Origin: VRUE01 sp035693025
GTDB lineage: Bacteria; Actinomycetota; Thermoleophilia; Solirubrobacterales; 70-9
Reading direction: 5' to 3'
DNA length: 64,000 nt
NCBI GenBank assembly: GCA_035693025.1
Contig: DASSHI010000034.1
Location: 1-64,000, forward strand
Within the stretch, counting starts at the first letter, position 1. The number at the start of each line of letters is the position of its first letter. A program made the position numbers and the translations under genes. The notes under the pieces are model-generated. The model was not told the origin of the DNA. It ran no database searches and was given only the letters and a program-made list of their open reading frames with translations. Of the stretch, positions 35,230 through 45,544 are shown piece after piece.

Positions 35230-35731
35230 GAGACTGAAACCGTACCGTAGAAAGAAGCTGACGGTACCAACGAGTGGGAGCGCCCCCGCCCCCGCCGCAC
35301 CGCGCCGTAGCCGGTCCTATTACCTGGTTGCGGGGGTGCCGCTCGACCGGGAGCTCGATCGTCTGCGAGGGCTGCCCGTCTTCGCCGCCGGCCCGCTGGC
35401 CGAGCGTCCCCCGGCGCTCAAGGTGCGCCGCGCTCGCAAACGTCCCAACCGCCTCGGCTTCGCCATTCCCGCCGAGTTCCGTCTCTCCGTCACCGCTTAT
35501 CCCGGGATTCGCCCCGGCGACGTCCTCGAGACGCTGCTCCACGAGCTGACCCATCTGCACGTGGGGCGCTCGTCCGATCCCCACGCCTGGCACGGCCCGA
35601 CCTTCAAGCGGGTGCTGGCGACGGCGATGGAGCAGGCCTACGGGGTCGCCATCCGCGCCCCCCGCAGCACCCTTCACGGCGCTTACGCCGAGGCGATCGA
35701 GCGGGACGGGCTCTTTGCGGTGCCTGACTAG
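35228..35731 (+). CDS. SprT-like zinc metalloprotease domain protein
   Basis: 167 residues. The zinc motif HELTHLHVG, followed by DPHAWHGPTFKRVL, gives the SprT-like HExxH...H-x-x-x-F arrangement. Probably cytosolic. The ATG shares two bases with the ATG of the Excalibur gene on the other strand and no ribosome binding site is visible, so the true start may be a downstream codon. Thirteen bases separate it from the MFS gene. Confidence 0.75.
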   Translation: MRLKPYRRKKLTVPTSGSAPAPAAPRRSRSYYLVAGVPLDRELDRLRGLPVFAAGPLAERPPALKVRRARKRPNRLGFAIPAEFRLSVTAYPGIRPGDVLETLLHELTHLHVGRSSDPHAWHGPTFKRVLATAMEQAYGVAIRAPRSTLHGAYAEAIERDGLFAVPD

Positions 35732-35743
35732 AGTCCCTCGCCC

Positions 35744-37030
35744 ATGTGGCTCTCGCGCGTCGCGGTAGACGTCACCCCGCTGCGCGAATCGCGCGACTTC
35801 CGCCTGATCACCGCGGGCTCGCTGATCACCGGGCTCGGCACGCAGGCGACCCTGGTCGCGCTGCCCTACCAGGTCTACGTCACCACCGGCTCGGCCTTCC
35901 TCACCGGGCTGCTCGGCGCGGCCGAGCTGGTCCCGCTGGTCGTCGCCTCGCTCTTCGGCGGCGCGCTCGCCGACCGCTTCGACCGGCGCACGATGCTGCT
36001 CCTCTGCCAGCTGGCCCTGGTCGCGCTCGCGGCGGCGCTGGCGCTTGCCGCCTACGAGGGCAGCCCCGCGGTCTGGTTGCTCTTCCTGCTCGCCGGCCTG
36101 ACTGCCGGCGCCTCCTCGGTCGAGCGGGTCGTGCGCGCGGCGATCGTCCCCAACGTCGTGCGGCCCGAGCAGCTGCGAGCTGCCCTCTCGGCCACCTACG
36201 GCCTCTACCAGCTGACCCAGGTCGTCGGGCCGGCCGTCGGCGGCCTGTTGATCGCCGGCTTCGGGATCGGCACCCCCTATGCGGTCGACGCGGTCAGCTG
36301 CCTCGGCATGGCCGGGGCGGCGGCGGCGATGTCGGCGCAGCCGCCGGCCGGCGTCGAGGAGCACGAACCGGTGCTGCACTCGATCCGCAGCGGCCTCTCC
36401 TTCGTCTTCGGCCTCAAGGCGCTGCTCGGCTCCTTTGCGATCGACCTTTCGGCGATGACCTTCGGCATGCCGCGGGCGCTCTTCCCGGTGCTCTCGGTCA
36501 GCGTCTTCGGCGCCGGCGCGGCCGGCACCGGCCTGCTCACCGCCGCCGTCGCCGCGGGCTCTACCGTCGCCGCGCTGACCACCGGGTGGTTGATCGGCGC
36601 GCGCTTCCTCGGGCGGATCGTGCTCGCCGCGGTCGCCGCCTGGGGCGCCTTCGTCGCCCTCGCCGGCATCGCCGGCTCGCTCTGGGTCGCCGCCGCGCTG
36701 TTCGCCCTGGCCGGGGCCGCCGACAGCGTCAGCGCGGTCTGCCGCAGCACGATCTCCCAGACCCTCACCCCTGACCGGATGCGCGGCCGGATGAGCTCGG
36801 TCTTCAGCCTCGTCGTCGCCAGCGGGCCGCGGCTCGGCGACATCGAGTCGGGCAGCGTCGCGGCGCTCACGTCGGCCCAGTTCTCAGTCGTCTCCGGGGG
36901 CCTCGCCTGCCTCGCCTCGGTAGGCCTGATCGCCCTCGCCTTCCCGCAGCTCGCCGCTTACGACGGCGACCGGATCGGGGCCGGCGCCGTGGGGGCCGAG
37001 GAGGCCGCTGCAGAGATGCCTGCGGGCTAG
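35744..37030 (+). CDS. MFS transporter, EntS-like
   Basis: 428 residues with about 12 membrane helices. The N-terminal FRLITAGSLITGLGTQATLVALPYQVY and loop GGALADRFDRRTMLLLCQ resemble the MFS_3/EntS siderophore exporter group, as does SVCRSTISQTLTPDRMRGRMSS-like sequence near residue 330. Substrate unknown; proximity to the iron-storing encapsulin is suggestive only. Confidence 0.88.
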   Translation: MWLSRVAVDVTPLRESRDFRLITAGSLITGLGTQATLVALPYQVYVTTGSAFLTGLLGAAELVPLVVASLFGGALADRFDRRTMLLLCQLALVALAAALALAAYEGSPAVWLLFLLAGLTAGASSVERVVRAAIVPNVVRPEQLRAALSATYGLYQLTQVVGPAVGGLLIAGFGIGTPYAVDAVSCLGMAGAAAAMSAQPPAGVEEHEPVLHSIRSGLSFVFGLKALLGSFAIDLSAMTFGMPRALFPVLSVSVFGAGAAGTGLLTAAVAAGSTVAALTTGWLIGARFLGRIVLAAVAAWGAFVALAGIAGSLWVAAALFALAGAADSVSAVCRSTISQTLTPDRMRGRMSSVFSLVVASGPRLGDIESGSVAALTSAQFSVVSGGLACLASVGLIALAFPQLAAYDGDRIGAGAVGAEEAAAEMPAG

Positions 37031-37055
37031 CGCTTCTACTCTGCTTATCCTTTTC

Positions 37056-38708
37056 ATGGTGATTGGGGAGAAGCCACCGTCGAGTCCCGCGCCGCCCGAA
37101 GCGGAACCGCGCCGCAGGCGCCCCGGCTTCGCCCTGCTCGCAGTGGCCGCCGCGGTCGGCCTGATCGTGGTCGCCTACGCGGTCGCCGCCTTCGCTCTCT
37201 CGGGCGCCAGCGTCGGCGCCGACTCCTCCGCACTCGCCCGGGTGGACGTGGAGGCGTTCGGCGGGACGGTCGAGCGGGTCAAGGCAACCGGACCGAACGG
37301 GCGGCCGATTCCGATCTCCTTCCACGACGGTCGGCTGACGCCGCGCCGTGATCTCGAGCCCGGCGAGCGGGTCGCGGTCGAAGTCGTCGTACGCCGTCCC
37401 GGCTGGATCGGCTGGATCGCCGGCTCCGAAGAGCGCGAGCGGATCGTCCTGCGGGCGCCGCGCGCCCAGGTCGGGGCGCGCTGGCTGACGGTCGCCAAGG
37501 ACGGCGTGCCGCGCATCGCCTTCGATCGCGCCGTGCACAGCGTCGCCTACGGCACGCCCGGCGAGCTGACCCACCGCACCTTCGACCATCCCCAGCGCTC
37601 GATCGTCGTCGGCTCGGGGCACCCCGCGGGCTCGGTCGTGGTCGCCGCGGCGGCCCGCCCATGGGAGCGCCTCGGGTCCTTCCAGAGCGTCACCTGGTTC
37701 CCGGCTGCCAGCTCGCCTGTGGTCGCGGCGGGGCCGGAGCCCGGCGCCGAAGTCTCGCCGGCGACGCCGCTGCGCCTCACCTTTTCCAAGCCGGTCGCCA
37801 CCGTGCTCGGTTCCCAGCGGCCGCAGCTGAGCCCCGAAGTGCAGGGAAGCTGGCGGCGCACCGACAGCCACACCCTGGTCTTCGAGCCGCACGGCTACGG
37901 GGCAGGGTTCGGCGCGACGCTGAAGGCGGAGCTGCCGAAGCCGCTCGAGCTCGTCCAGCCCGACGGGTCGATGCGCAAGGCGAGCGAGGTGGACTGGACG
38001 GTGGCGCCCGGCTCGACGCTGCGGCTGCAGCAGCTGCTGGCCCAGGCCGGCTATCTGCCGGTCGAGTGGAAGCAGCACGGCACGCCGGTCGCCGGCACGC
38101 CGGAAGCGCAGGTGCGCGCCGCGGTCGATCCGCCGCGCGGCAGCTTCGACTGGCGTTACCCGAACACGCCCGCTTCGCTGCGCGAACTCTGGTCGCCGGG
38201 AGAAGAAAACACGATCACCCAGGGGGCGGTGATGGCCTTCGAGGACGAACGCGAAATGGAAACCGACGGCGTCGCCGGGCCGGAAGTGTGGAAGCTGCTG
38301 ATGGAAGACGAGATCGCCGGCAAGCGCAAGCCCGAAGGCGGCTACAGCTACGTCTACGTCAGCGAGGGCTCGCCGGAGACGGTGACGGTGTGGCACAACG
38401 GCAAGCAGGTGCTGAACGGGCCCGCGAACACCGGCATCCCCGGGGCCGAAACCGAACTCGGCACCTTCCCGGTGTTCGAGCACCTCGAAGAAACGACGAT
38501 GAGCGGCGAAAACCCCGACGGCTCCCACTATGAAGACCCGGGGATCATGTGGGTCAGCTACTTCAACGGCGGCGACGCCCTGCACGCCTTCGACCGGCCC
38601 TCCTACGGCTCGCCGCAGAGCCTCGGTTGCGTCGAGATGCCGCTCGAAGAGGCCGAACAGGTCTACCCGTACACGCCGATCGGCACGTTGGTCACGGTCG
38701 CCGGATAG
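37056..38708 (+). CDS. L,D-transpeptidase (YkuD) with Ig-like and peptidoglycan-binding regions
   Basis: 550 residues. N-terminal anchor helix (FALLAVAAAVGLIVVAYAVAAFAL, about 25-50), then about 280 residues of Ig-like beta domains (PEPGAEVSPATPLRLTFSKPV), a putative peptidoglycan-binding segment (LQQLLAQAGYLPVEW) and the C-terminal catalytic domain with HAFDRPSYGSPQSLGCVEM (His about 510, Cys 525). Forms 3-3 cross-links in peptidoglycan on the outer face of the membrane. Confidence 0.92.
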   Translation: MVIGEKPPSSPAPPEAEPRRRRPGFALLAVAAAVGLIVVAYAVAAFALSGASVGADSSALARVDVEAFGGTVERVKATGPNGRPIPISFHDGRLTPRRDLEPGERVAVEVVVRRPGWIGWIAGSEERERIVLRAPRAQVGARWLTVAKDGVPRIAFDRAVHSVAYGTPGELTHRTFDHPQRSIVVGSGHPAGSVVVAAAARPWERLGSFQSVTWFPAASSPVVAAGPEPGAEVSPATPLRLTFSKPVATVLGSQRPQLSPEVQGSWRRTDSHTLVFEPHGYGAGFGATLKAELPKPLELVQPDGSMRKASEVDWTVAPGSTLRLQQLLAQAGYLPVEWKQHGTPVAGTPEAQVRAAVDPPRGSFDWRYPNTPASLRELWSPGEENTITQGAVMAFEDEREMETDGVAGPEVWKLLMEDEIAGKRKPEGGYSYVYVSEGSPETVTVWHNGKQVLNGPANTGIPGAETELGTFPVFEHLEETTMSGENPDGSHYEDPGIMWVSYFNGGDALHAFDRPSYGSPQSLGCVEMPLEEAEQVYPYTPIGTLVTVAG

Positions 38709-38842
38709 ACGTCCGCTCGAACACACGCCGCGATCCTCTTGGAGACGATCGGCGAGAATCCCTAGCCATGGCGGCCTCGACGATCTCCCTCACGGCCTCG
38801 TCGTTCACGATCTCACGTTTCGACCGCCGCGCTCGTTTACCT

Positions 38843-39352
38843 ATGCAGATGACGATGCGCTGGACCGTTCACGAGAGCCCGCTGGGGCCGCTGTCGGTCC
38901 TCGCCGGCCCGGCGGGGATCAGGAGCGTCTGGTTTCCCGGCGAGGCGCCGACGCTGGATGCGGCCGCGGCGCGACCGATGCCGGAGGTGGCGGCGCAGCT
39001 CGACGCCTACTTCGCCGGTGAGCTGCGCGGGTTCGATCTGCAGCTCGAGCTGCGCGGCGATCCGTTTCAGAAGCTCGTCTGGGAGCGGCTGCTGGAGATC
39101 CCTTTCGGCGAGACGACGAGCTACGGCGCGATCGCGCAGAGCATCGAGGAGAGCGCATACCCGGCGGGGATCGAGCCCTACCGGCGACCTCGCCTGGTCG
39201 GGGCGACGATCGGCCGCAACCCGCTCCCGATCGTCGTCCCCTGCCACCGCGTCATCGGCGCCGACGGCTCGCTGACCGGGTTCAGCGGTGGGCTGGAGCG
39301 CAAGCGGACGCTGCTCGAGCTGGAGGGCGTGCTGCAGGCGACCCTCTGCTAG
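38843..39352 (+). CDS. ogt: Methylated-DNA-protein cysteine methyltransferase
   Basis: 169 residues. Active-site PCHRVIGADGSLTGFSGGL with the acceptor Cys, and FQKLVWERLLEIPFGETTSYGAIA for the winged helix. Removes O6-alkyl groups from guanine in one suicidal transfer. ATG 38843 fits the family start (TVHESPLGPL soon after); an earlier ATG at 38768 adds sequence without family resemblance. A 10-residue insertion (EESAYPAGIEPYRRPR) before VGATIGRNP is unusual. Confidence 0.88.
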   Translation: MQMTMRWTVHESPLGPLSVLAGPAGIRSVWFPGEAPTLDAAAARPMPEVAAQLDAYFAGELRGFDLQLELRGDPFQKLVWERLLEIPFGETTSYGAIAQSIEESAYPAGIEPYRRPRLVGATIGRNPLPIVVPCHRVIGADGSLTGFSGGLERKRTLLELEGVLQATLC

Positions 39353-39966
39353 CGCGCGCGTTCGCTCCAGGCTCGCTCGAACTGACGCATCATCGCCGGG
39401 TAGACGATCAGGTAGCGGAAGGGCTTGATCGACGCCATGTAGGCCCGGCCGAAGAGGCCGCGCGGCTTGACGTAGATCGCCATCTGCCCCTGGTAGCGAC
39501 CATCGCCGCGGTCGGCCCAGGCGAGGTGGAGGACGCCGTGGACGGTGCGGTTCGAGATCTCGGCGGCGGCCTCGTCGTCGGTCCGGTAGAGGGGGACGAA
39601 GGGCAGCGAGCCGAAGTCCAGATCTTCCGCGCCGCGACGTAGGTCCTCCGGCAGCCGGCCGGCCAGCGAGGCTTCGTCCGTGTCGGGGATCGACAGCCCC
39701 TCGGCCGGAGCGTCAGAGCTCCCGTCCGTGGGGGCCCTTATCCGGCCGAGGTCGAGCCAGGCGCCGAGGCGATCGCGCAGCTGCCAGAGCAGGCGGCTGG
39801 GGCGGGAGTCGGCGCGGGTCGGGTCGATGGAGGCGATCAGCGCCAGCAGCGACGGAAAGTCGTCCTCGTTCCCCTGCGCGGGCAACGCCCAGACGTCCTC
39901 GAGGGTGAAGTCCGGCACGATCTCGTGGATCCGCCACGGCCGGAATTGGTGCGTCGAGTTCGGCAC
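39349..39966 (-). CDS. DUF2867 family protein
   Basis: 205 residues with the family pattern VHGVLHLAWADRGDGRYQGQMAIYVKPRGLFGRAYMASIKPFRYLIVYPAMM in its C-terminal part. GTG 39966 is chosen because GAAAGAGAG precedes it and longer versions run through the operator at 39985. Divergent from a TetR gene that probably represses it. Function unknown. Confidence 0.78.
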   Translation of the reverse strand: MPNSTHQFRPWRIHEIVPDFTLEDVWALPAQGNEDDFPSLLALIASIDPTRADSRPSRLLWQLRDRLGAWLDLGRIRAPTDGSSDAPAEGLSIPDTDEASLAGRLPEDLRRGAEDLDFGSLPFVPLYRTDDEAAAEISNRTVHGVLHLAWADRGDGRYQGQMAIYVKPRGLFGRAYMASIKPFRYLIVYPAMMRQFERAWSERAR

Positions 39967-39984
39967 GCGGCCGCTCTCTTTCAG

Positions 39985-40004
39985 TCCATACGACACCGTA
40001 TGGA
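39985..40004. promoter_or_regulatory. TetR operator 1 (DUF2867 side)
   Basis: TCCATACG-ACAC-CGTATGGA, perfect 8-bp arms, 19 bp upstream of the DUF2867 start. Shares the core ATACG-N4-CGTAT with operator 2. Confidence 0.72.
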
Positions 40005-40031
40005 TGGTAGGCAGCCAGCTTGCCTTTGTCA

Positions 40032-40045
40032 ATACGGTGCCGTAT
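40032..40045. promoter_or_regulatory. TetR operator 2 (tetR side)
   Basis: ATACGG-TG-CCGTAT, perfect arms with the same core as operator 1, ending 11 bp before the TetR start. Two related sites, centres about 44 bp apart, suit control of both divergent genes. Confidence 0.7.
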
Positions 40046-40055
40046 AGATAGGCCG

Positions 40056-40613
40056 ATGGCCAAGCTCCGGACTCCGCGCAGCGCCTGGGTCGACGCGGCG
40101 GCGCGGGCTCTGGCCGCCGGCGGGCCGGACGCCGTGCGGGTCGAGGCCCTGGCCAAGGACCTGGGGGTATCGAAGGGCGGCTTCTACTGGCATTTCGAGG
40201 ACCGGGGAGCGCTGCTCGCCGAGACCCTCGACGCCTGGGAGAAGAGCGGGACCGAGGACGTCATCGCCGACGTCGACAGCGGCCCCGACGACCCGCGGGC
40301 CAAGCTGCGCCGCCTCTTCGAGCTCGCCCCTTCGGCGAAGAGCATGTTCGCCGTGGAGCTTGCGCTGCGCGACTGGTCGCGCCGCGACCGCGCGATCGCC
40401 GCGCGGCTGCGCCGGGTCGACGAGCGGCGCCTGTCCTATCTCCGCGACCTGTTTGGCCGGTTCTGCCCCGACGAGAAGGACGCCGAAGCGCGCGCGATGC
40501 TCGCCTACTCGCTGTTCGTCGGCAGCTACTTCGTCGTAGCGCAGCCCGGTGAGCGGACGCGGGCGCAGGTGCTGCAGCTCGCCGTCGACCGACTGCTCGG
40601 CGAGTGGGGCTGA
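40056..40613 (+). CDS. TetR/AcrR family transcriptional regulator
   Basis: 185 residues. Helix-turn-helix VEALAKDLGVSKGGFYWHFEDRGALL (about 28-53). The two operators upstream imply autoregulation and control of DUF2867. Its stop nearly touches the start of the DCC protein (1 base), so both are likely cotranscribed. Confidence 0.88.
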   Translation: MAKLRTPRSAWVDAAARALAAGGPDAVRVEALAKDLGVSKGGFYWHFEDRGALLAETLDAWEKSGTEDVIADVDSGPDDPRAKLRRLFELAPSAKSMFAVELALRDWSRRDRAIAARLRRVDERRLSYLRDLFGRFCPDEKDAEARAMLAYSLFVGSYFVVAQPGERTRAQVLQLAVDRLLGEWG

Positions 40614-40614
40614 G

Positions 40615-40977
40615 ATGCCGCGCCCGGTGCTCGTCTTCGACGGCGATTGCGCTTTCTGCACGAGCTGCGTGCGCTGGCTCGAAAGGTGGGTCAGGCCGGA
40701 CGCCGACGTCGTCGCCTGGCAGCTCGCCGACCTGGACGCGCTGGGAGTCGGCGAGGAGCAGGCGGCCGCCGCCGTCCAGTGGGTCGGGCCGGACGGCGCC
40801 GTCCTCTCCGGTCACGAGGCGATCGCGGCGATGTTGGGCAGCGCCGGAGCCCCCTGGCGGCTCGCCGGCCGTGTCCTCGTCCTGCCCGGCGTCGCCTGGC
40901 TCGCGGCGCGCGCCTACCGCGCGGTCGCCGCCAACCGGCACCGCCTGCCGGGCGGTACGCCCGCCTGCCGGCTCTGA
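40615..40977 (+). CDS. DCC/DUF393 thiol-disulfide oxidoreductase-like protein
   Basis: 120 residues. The DCC signature VFDGDCAFCTSCVRWL lies at the N-terminus, with the Cys pair of the redox-like motif CAFC. Later: GHEAIAAMLG and a hydrophobic LVLPGVAWLAARAYRAVA helix. Presumed redox function; partner unknown. One base behind the TetR stop. Confidence 0.85.
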   Translation: MPRPVLVFDGDCAFCTSCVRWLERWVRPDADVVAWQLADLDALGVGEEQAAAAVQWVGPDGAVLSGHEAIAAMLGSAGAPWRLAGRVLVLPGVAWLAARAYRAVAANRHRLPGGTPACRL

Positions 40978-40990
40978 TCGGCGCGGGCGC

Positions 40991-41881
40991 CTACTCGCCC
41001 GCGTTGAACTCCCAGATCGCGATCGCCAGCATCGTCATCCCGAGCGCGAAGACGGTGAAGATCTCCAGCGCGACGGGCACGGTCCAGCCGAACCAGGTGA
41101 TCCCCGGGTTGAGCGTCCGTTCCGCCGCCGCGCTCAGGTCGAGGTGGCTGAAGACGAGACTGCGCATCGGCGAGACCGCGTAGGTGAGCGGGTCGATGCG
41201 GTTGAGGAAGGCGAGCCAGCCGGGCAGGTCGCCGACCGGGAAGAGCGCGCCGGAGATGAAGAACATCGGCATCACGACCATCTGCATCAGGCCCATGAAG
41301 GACTGCATCTGGGTCACCCGGGCGGCGACCATCACGCCGAAGGCGGTGATGCTGAAGGCGAGCAGCAGCTGCAGGCCGAAGACGCCGAGGATCAGGCCCG
41401 GCGCGTAGGGGACCCCGACGGCGCCCGCCAGGCAGAGCAGGATCACCCCCTGCAGCGAGGCGACGGTCGCGCCGCCCAGGCACTTGCCGACGACGATCGA
41501 GCTGCGCCGCACCGGCGCCACCATCATCTCGCGCAGGAAGCCGAACTCGCGGTCCCAGACGATCGAGGCGGCGGAGAACATCGCCGTGAACATCACCGAG
41601 ATGCAGAGCACCCCGGGATAGATGAAGGTCTTCAGGTCGACGCCGTGGGTGCTCGCGGCGGAGAGCTGCTGCAGGCCCGAGCCGAGCACGAAGAGGAAGA
41701 GCAGCGGCTGGACCAGCGAGGTGACGATCCGCATGCGGTCGCTGCGGAAGCGGATCAGCTCCCGTCGCCAGACGATCTTCACGGCGCGCAGCTCGCTGCG
41801 CCAGCTGCGCGCCGGCACCCTGACGTCGACGACCGGCGGCCGCGCCGCGACGGCGCCGGTGCTCTCGGTGGCCGTGCTCAC
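40991..41881 (-). CDS. ABC-2 type permease, DrrB-like
   Basis: 296 residues with six predicted membrane helices and the ABC2-membrane signature (ERTLNPG...; FGFLREMMVAPVRRSSIVVGKCLGG). The N-terminus is cytosolic. Exports drugs or lipids together with the ATPase whose stop it overlaps by 4 bp (ATGA-type). Confidence 0.9.
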   Translation of the reverse strand: MSTATESTGAVAARPPVVDVRVPARSWRSELRAVKIVWRRELIRFRSDRMRIVTSLVQPLLFLFVLGSGLQQLSAASTHGVDLKTFIYPGVLCISVMFTAMFSAASIVWDREFGFLREMMVAPVRRSSIVVGKCLGGATVASLQGVILLCLAGAVGVPYAPGLILGVFGLQLLLAFSITAFGVMVAARVTQMQSFMGLMQMVVMPMFFISGALFPVGDLPGWLAFLNRIDPLTYAVSPMRSLVFSHLDLSAAAERTLNPGITWFGWTVPVALEIFTVFALGMTMLAIAIWEFNAGE

Positions 41882-42864
41882 CGGCGTCCCGCCATCATCT
41901 GCATCGCGATCCGGTTTTTCGCTTTGTCGCCCGACTCTTCGGCGTCGCGGATCGTCGTCCCGGTGTGGGACATGAAGACGTCGTCGAGGGTGGGGCGGGA
42001 GAGGCTGACCGAGCGGATCGGCACCCCGAGCTCGGCGAAGAGGCGCGGCACGAACTCCTCGCCGTCGACGACGCCGAAGGTCACCGCCCCCTCGGAGACC
42101 TGCGCCTCGAGGCCGAAGCGCTCGCCGATCGCCTCGATCGCGGCGTCGTCGTCGTCGGTCTCGATCCGGATCCGGTCGGCGCCGACCTGTTCCTTGAGCG
42201 CCTCGGGCGTGTCGAGGGCGACGATCTCGCCGTGGTCCATGATCGCGATCCGCCCGCAGAACTCGGCCTCGTCCATGTAGTGGGTGGTCATGAAGATCGT
42301 GATCTCCTCGCTCTCCTGCAGCTCGCGGATGTAGCCCCAGATCGAGTTGCGGGTCTGCGGGTCGAGCCCGATCGTCGGCTCGTCGAGGAACAGCACGCGC
42401 GGCGAGTGCATCAGGCCGCGGGCGATCTCCAGCCGCCGGCGCATCCCGCCGGAGAAGGTCAGCACCTGCGAATCGCGGCGCTCCCAGAGCCCGACCATCT
42501 CCAGCACCTGCCGCATGCGCGGCGCCACGAGGCCGCGCTCGACCCCGTACAGCTCGGCGTGCAGGCGCAGGTTCTGCTCGGCGGTGAGGTAGCCGTCGAG
42601 GGTCGGGTCCTGGAAGACGAGGCCGATGTGGCGGCGCACGTCGTCGCGCTCCGCGACTACGTCGTGGCCGGCGACCGTGGCGCTGCCGGCGCTGGGCTTG
42701 GTCAGCGTGCAGAGCATGTTGATCGTCGTCGTCTTGCCAGCGCCGTTGGGGCCGAGGAAGCCAAAGACCTCGCCGGTCGCCACCTCGAAGTCGACCCCGC
42801 GCACCGCCTCGACCTCGCCGAAGCTCTTGCGCAGGCCGTTGACTGAGATCGCGCTGGTGCTCAC
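41878..42864 (-). CDS. ABC transporter ATP-binding protein, DrrA-like
   Basis: 328 residues. Walker A GPNGAGKTT, signature LTFSGGMRRRLEIARGL, Walker B VLFLDEPTIGLDPQTR, then a DrrA-type C-terminal extension of about 90 residues. Powers the permease at 40991 for daunorubicin-type drug or lipid export. The pair has no local regulator. Confidence 0.92.
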   Translation of the reverse strand: MSTSAISVNGLRKSFGEVEAVRGVDFEVATGEVFGFLGPNGAGKTTTINMLCTLTKPSAGSATVAGHDVVAERDDVRRHIGLVFQDPTLDGYLTAEQNLRLHAELYGVERGLVAPRMRQVLEMVGLWERRDSQVLTFSGGMRRRLEIARGLMHSPRVLFLDEPTIGLDPQTRNSIWGYIRELQESEEITIFMTTHYMDEAEFCGRIAIMDHGEIVALDTPEALKEQVGADRIRIETDDDDAAIEAIGERFGLEAQVSEGAVTFGVVDGEEFVPRLFAELGVPIRSVSLSRPTLDDVFMSHTGTTIRDAEESGDKAKNRIAMQMMAGRR

Positions 42865-42910
42865 GGTGCGCTACATCGTATGGAGGGGCCGGTCTCGGCC
42901 CTGCCTGCGG

Positions 42911-44086
<1,176 letters not shown>

Positions 44087-44260
44087 TCTCGGCCTCCTCT
44101 CCGCTGGCCGGCTCCGACCCGGGAGGCTCGGAGGCGCCCTATGAGGATGCCCCGCCAAGCCGCCGCTTAAACCGGCCGGGATCGCCGCGGGGTTTGGCGA
44201 CGCCCGCAGCGGGTAATCCCGGAGCGAATCGGGATTCCCGACCCTGGGGAGGATCCGAAC

Positions 44261-45544
44261 ATGGCATCCCAAGACGGTTCGACGACGAGGTACCTGATCG
44301 CTCTGGGATTGTGCGCGGCGACCTTCGGGCTTGCCTCGTGCGGGGGCGGTAGTAGTGGTGGGTCCTCCAGTGGAAAGACGCTCGAACCGTCCGACGCCAA
44401 GGGCGCCAGCGGCGAAGTGACCTGGTGCATCGGCAAAGACACGAGCGGCGCCTTCAAGACCGCGGTCGAAAAATTCAACCAGCAGAACCCGAAGCTGGAA
44501 GCGAAGCTGCTCGAACTGCCCGAAAACGCGGACATCCAGCGCGAACAGCAGATCCAGCGGCTGCGCGCCGAATCGAACGAGTGCGATGTGCTCGGCATGG
44601 ACGTGATCTGGACCGCGGAGTACGCCGCCGCGGGCTGGCTCTACGACCTCACCCCGGCGGTCGAAGCGCATGAAAGCGAACTCATCCCGTCGACCGTGGA
44701 AACCGCCGAATACGAAGGCAAGAAGTGGGCCCTGCCCTTCAACACCAACGCCGGCTTCCTCTACTACCGGACCAACGAAGTCTCGAAGCCGCCCACCACC
44801 TGGGAACAGGTCTACAAGGAAGCCCAGGAAAAGAACGGCCTCGTCTACCAGGGCGAACGCTACGAGGGCTTGACCGTCAACTTCCTCGAGTTGCTCTACA
44901 GCGCCGGCGGCAAGGTTCTCTCGGAAGACGGCGAAACGGTCGAAATCGACTCGCCCCAGACGCGCGAAGTGCTCGAATTCATGCGCAAAGGGGTCGAAGA
45001 CGGAGCCGTGTCGAAGGCGGTGACCACCTACGAAGAGGAGAGCTCGCGCCGTGCTTTCGAGGCGGGGCACGCGACCTTCATGCGCAACTGGCCATACGCC
45101 TACGCGCTCGGCAAAGAATCGGGCATCGCGAATGAATTCGCGGTCGCCAAATTCCCCGGCTACGCGGGCAACGAAGGCGCCGGCGTGGTCGGCGGCTACA
45201 ACCTCGGCATCTCCGCGTACACCGACAACCCGGACGGGTCGCTGGCCTTCGCCGAATTCCTCACCACCGAGCCGATCCAGAAGGAAATGTTCCTGAAAGC
45301 GACGCTGCCGGCGGTGGCGACCGCGGTCTACGAAGACCCCGAGGTGAAGAAAGAAATCCCCTTCACCGAAGAACTGCTGAAGGCGGTCGAACAGGCGCAG
45401 GCCCGGCCTGTCTCCCCGGTGTACACCGAAATCTCCGAAGCGATCTTCGACAACACGTTCGAAGTGTTGAACGGCCGCGCGTCCGCTGACTCGGCGACCT
45501 CGAAGATGAGCTCGGAAATCGAAGGAGCCCTGCAGAGGTTCTAG
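44261..45544 (+). CDS. Sugar-binding lipoprotein of an ABC importer, LpqY/ThuE-like
   Basis: 427 residues. Signal peptide with lipobox GLASCGGG (Cys about 27), then an extracellular-solute-binding type 1 domain (SGAFKTAVEKFNQQNPKLEAKLLELPENAD, DVLGMDVIWTAEYAAAGWL, NAGFLYYRTNEV). Binds a disaccharide, trehalose or maltose type by similarity. Glu is encoded almost always by GAA. Stop TAG overlaps the next GTG by one base. Confidence 0.9.
   Translation: MASQDGSTTRYLIALGLCAATFGLASCGGGSSGGSSSGKTLEPSDAKGASGEVTWCIGKDTSGAFKTAVEKFNQQNPKLEAKLLELPENADIQREQQIQRLRAESNECDVLGMDVIWTAEYAAAGWLYDLTPAVEAHESELIPSTVETAEYEGKKWALPFNTNAGFLYYRTNEVSKPPTTWEQVYKEAQEKNGLVYQGERYEGLTVNFLELLYSAGGKVLSEDGETVEIDSPQTREVLEFMRKGVEDGAVSKAVTTYEEESSRRAFEAGHATFMRNWPYAYALGKESGIANEFAVAKFPGYAGNEGAGVVGGYNLGISAYTDNPDGSLAFAEFLTTEPIQKEMFLKATLPAVATAVYEDPEVKKEIPFTEELLKAVEQAQARPVSPVYTEISEAIFDNTFEVLNGRASADSATSKMSSEIEGALQRF

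Noticed and set aside
44087..44260. LacI-type operator in the sugar importer promoter region
   Set aside because: AAACC...GGTTT and CGGGATTCCCG-like fragments are too imperfect to call an operator.
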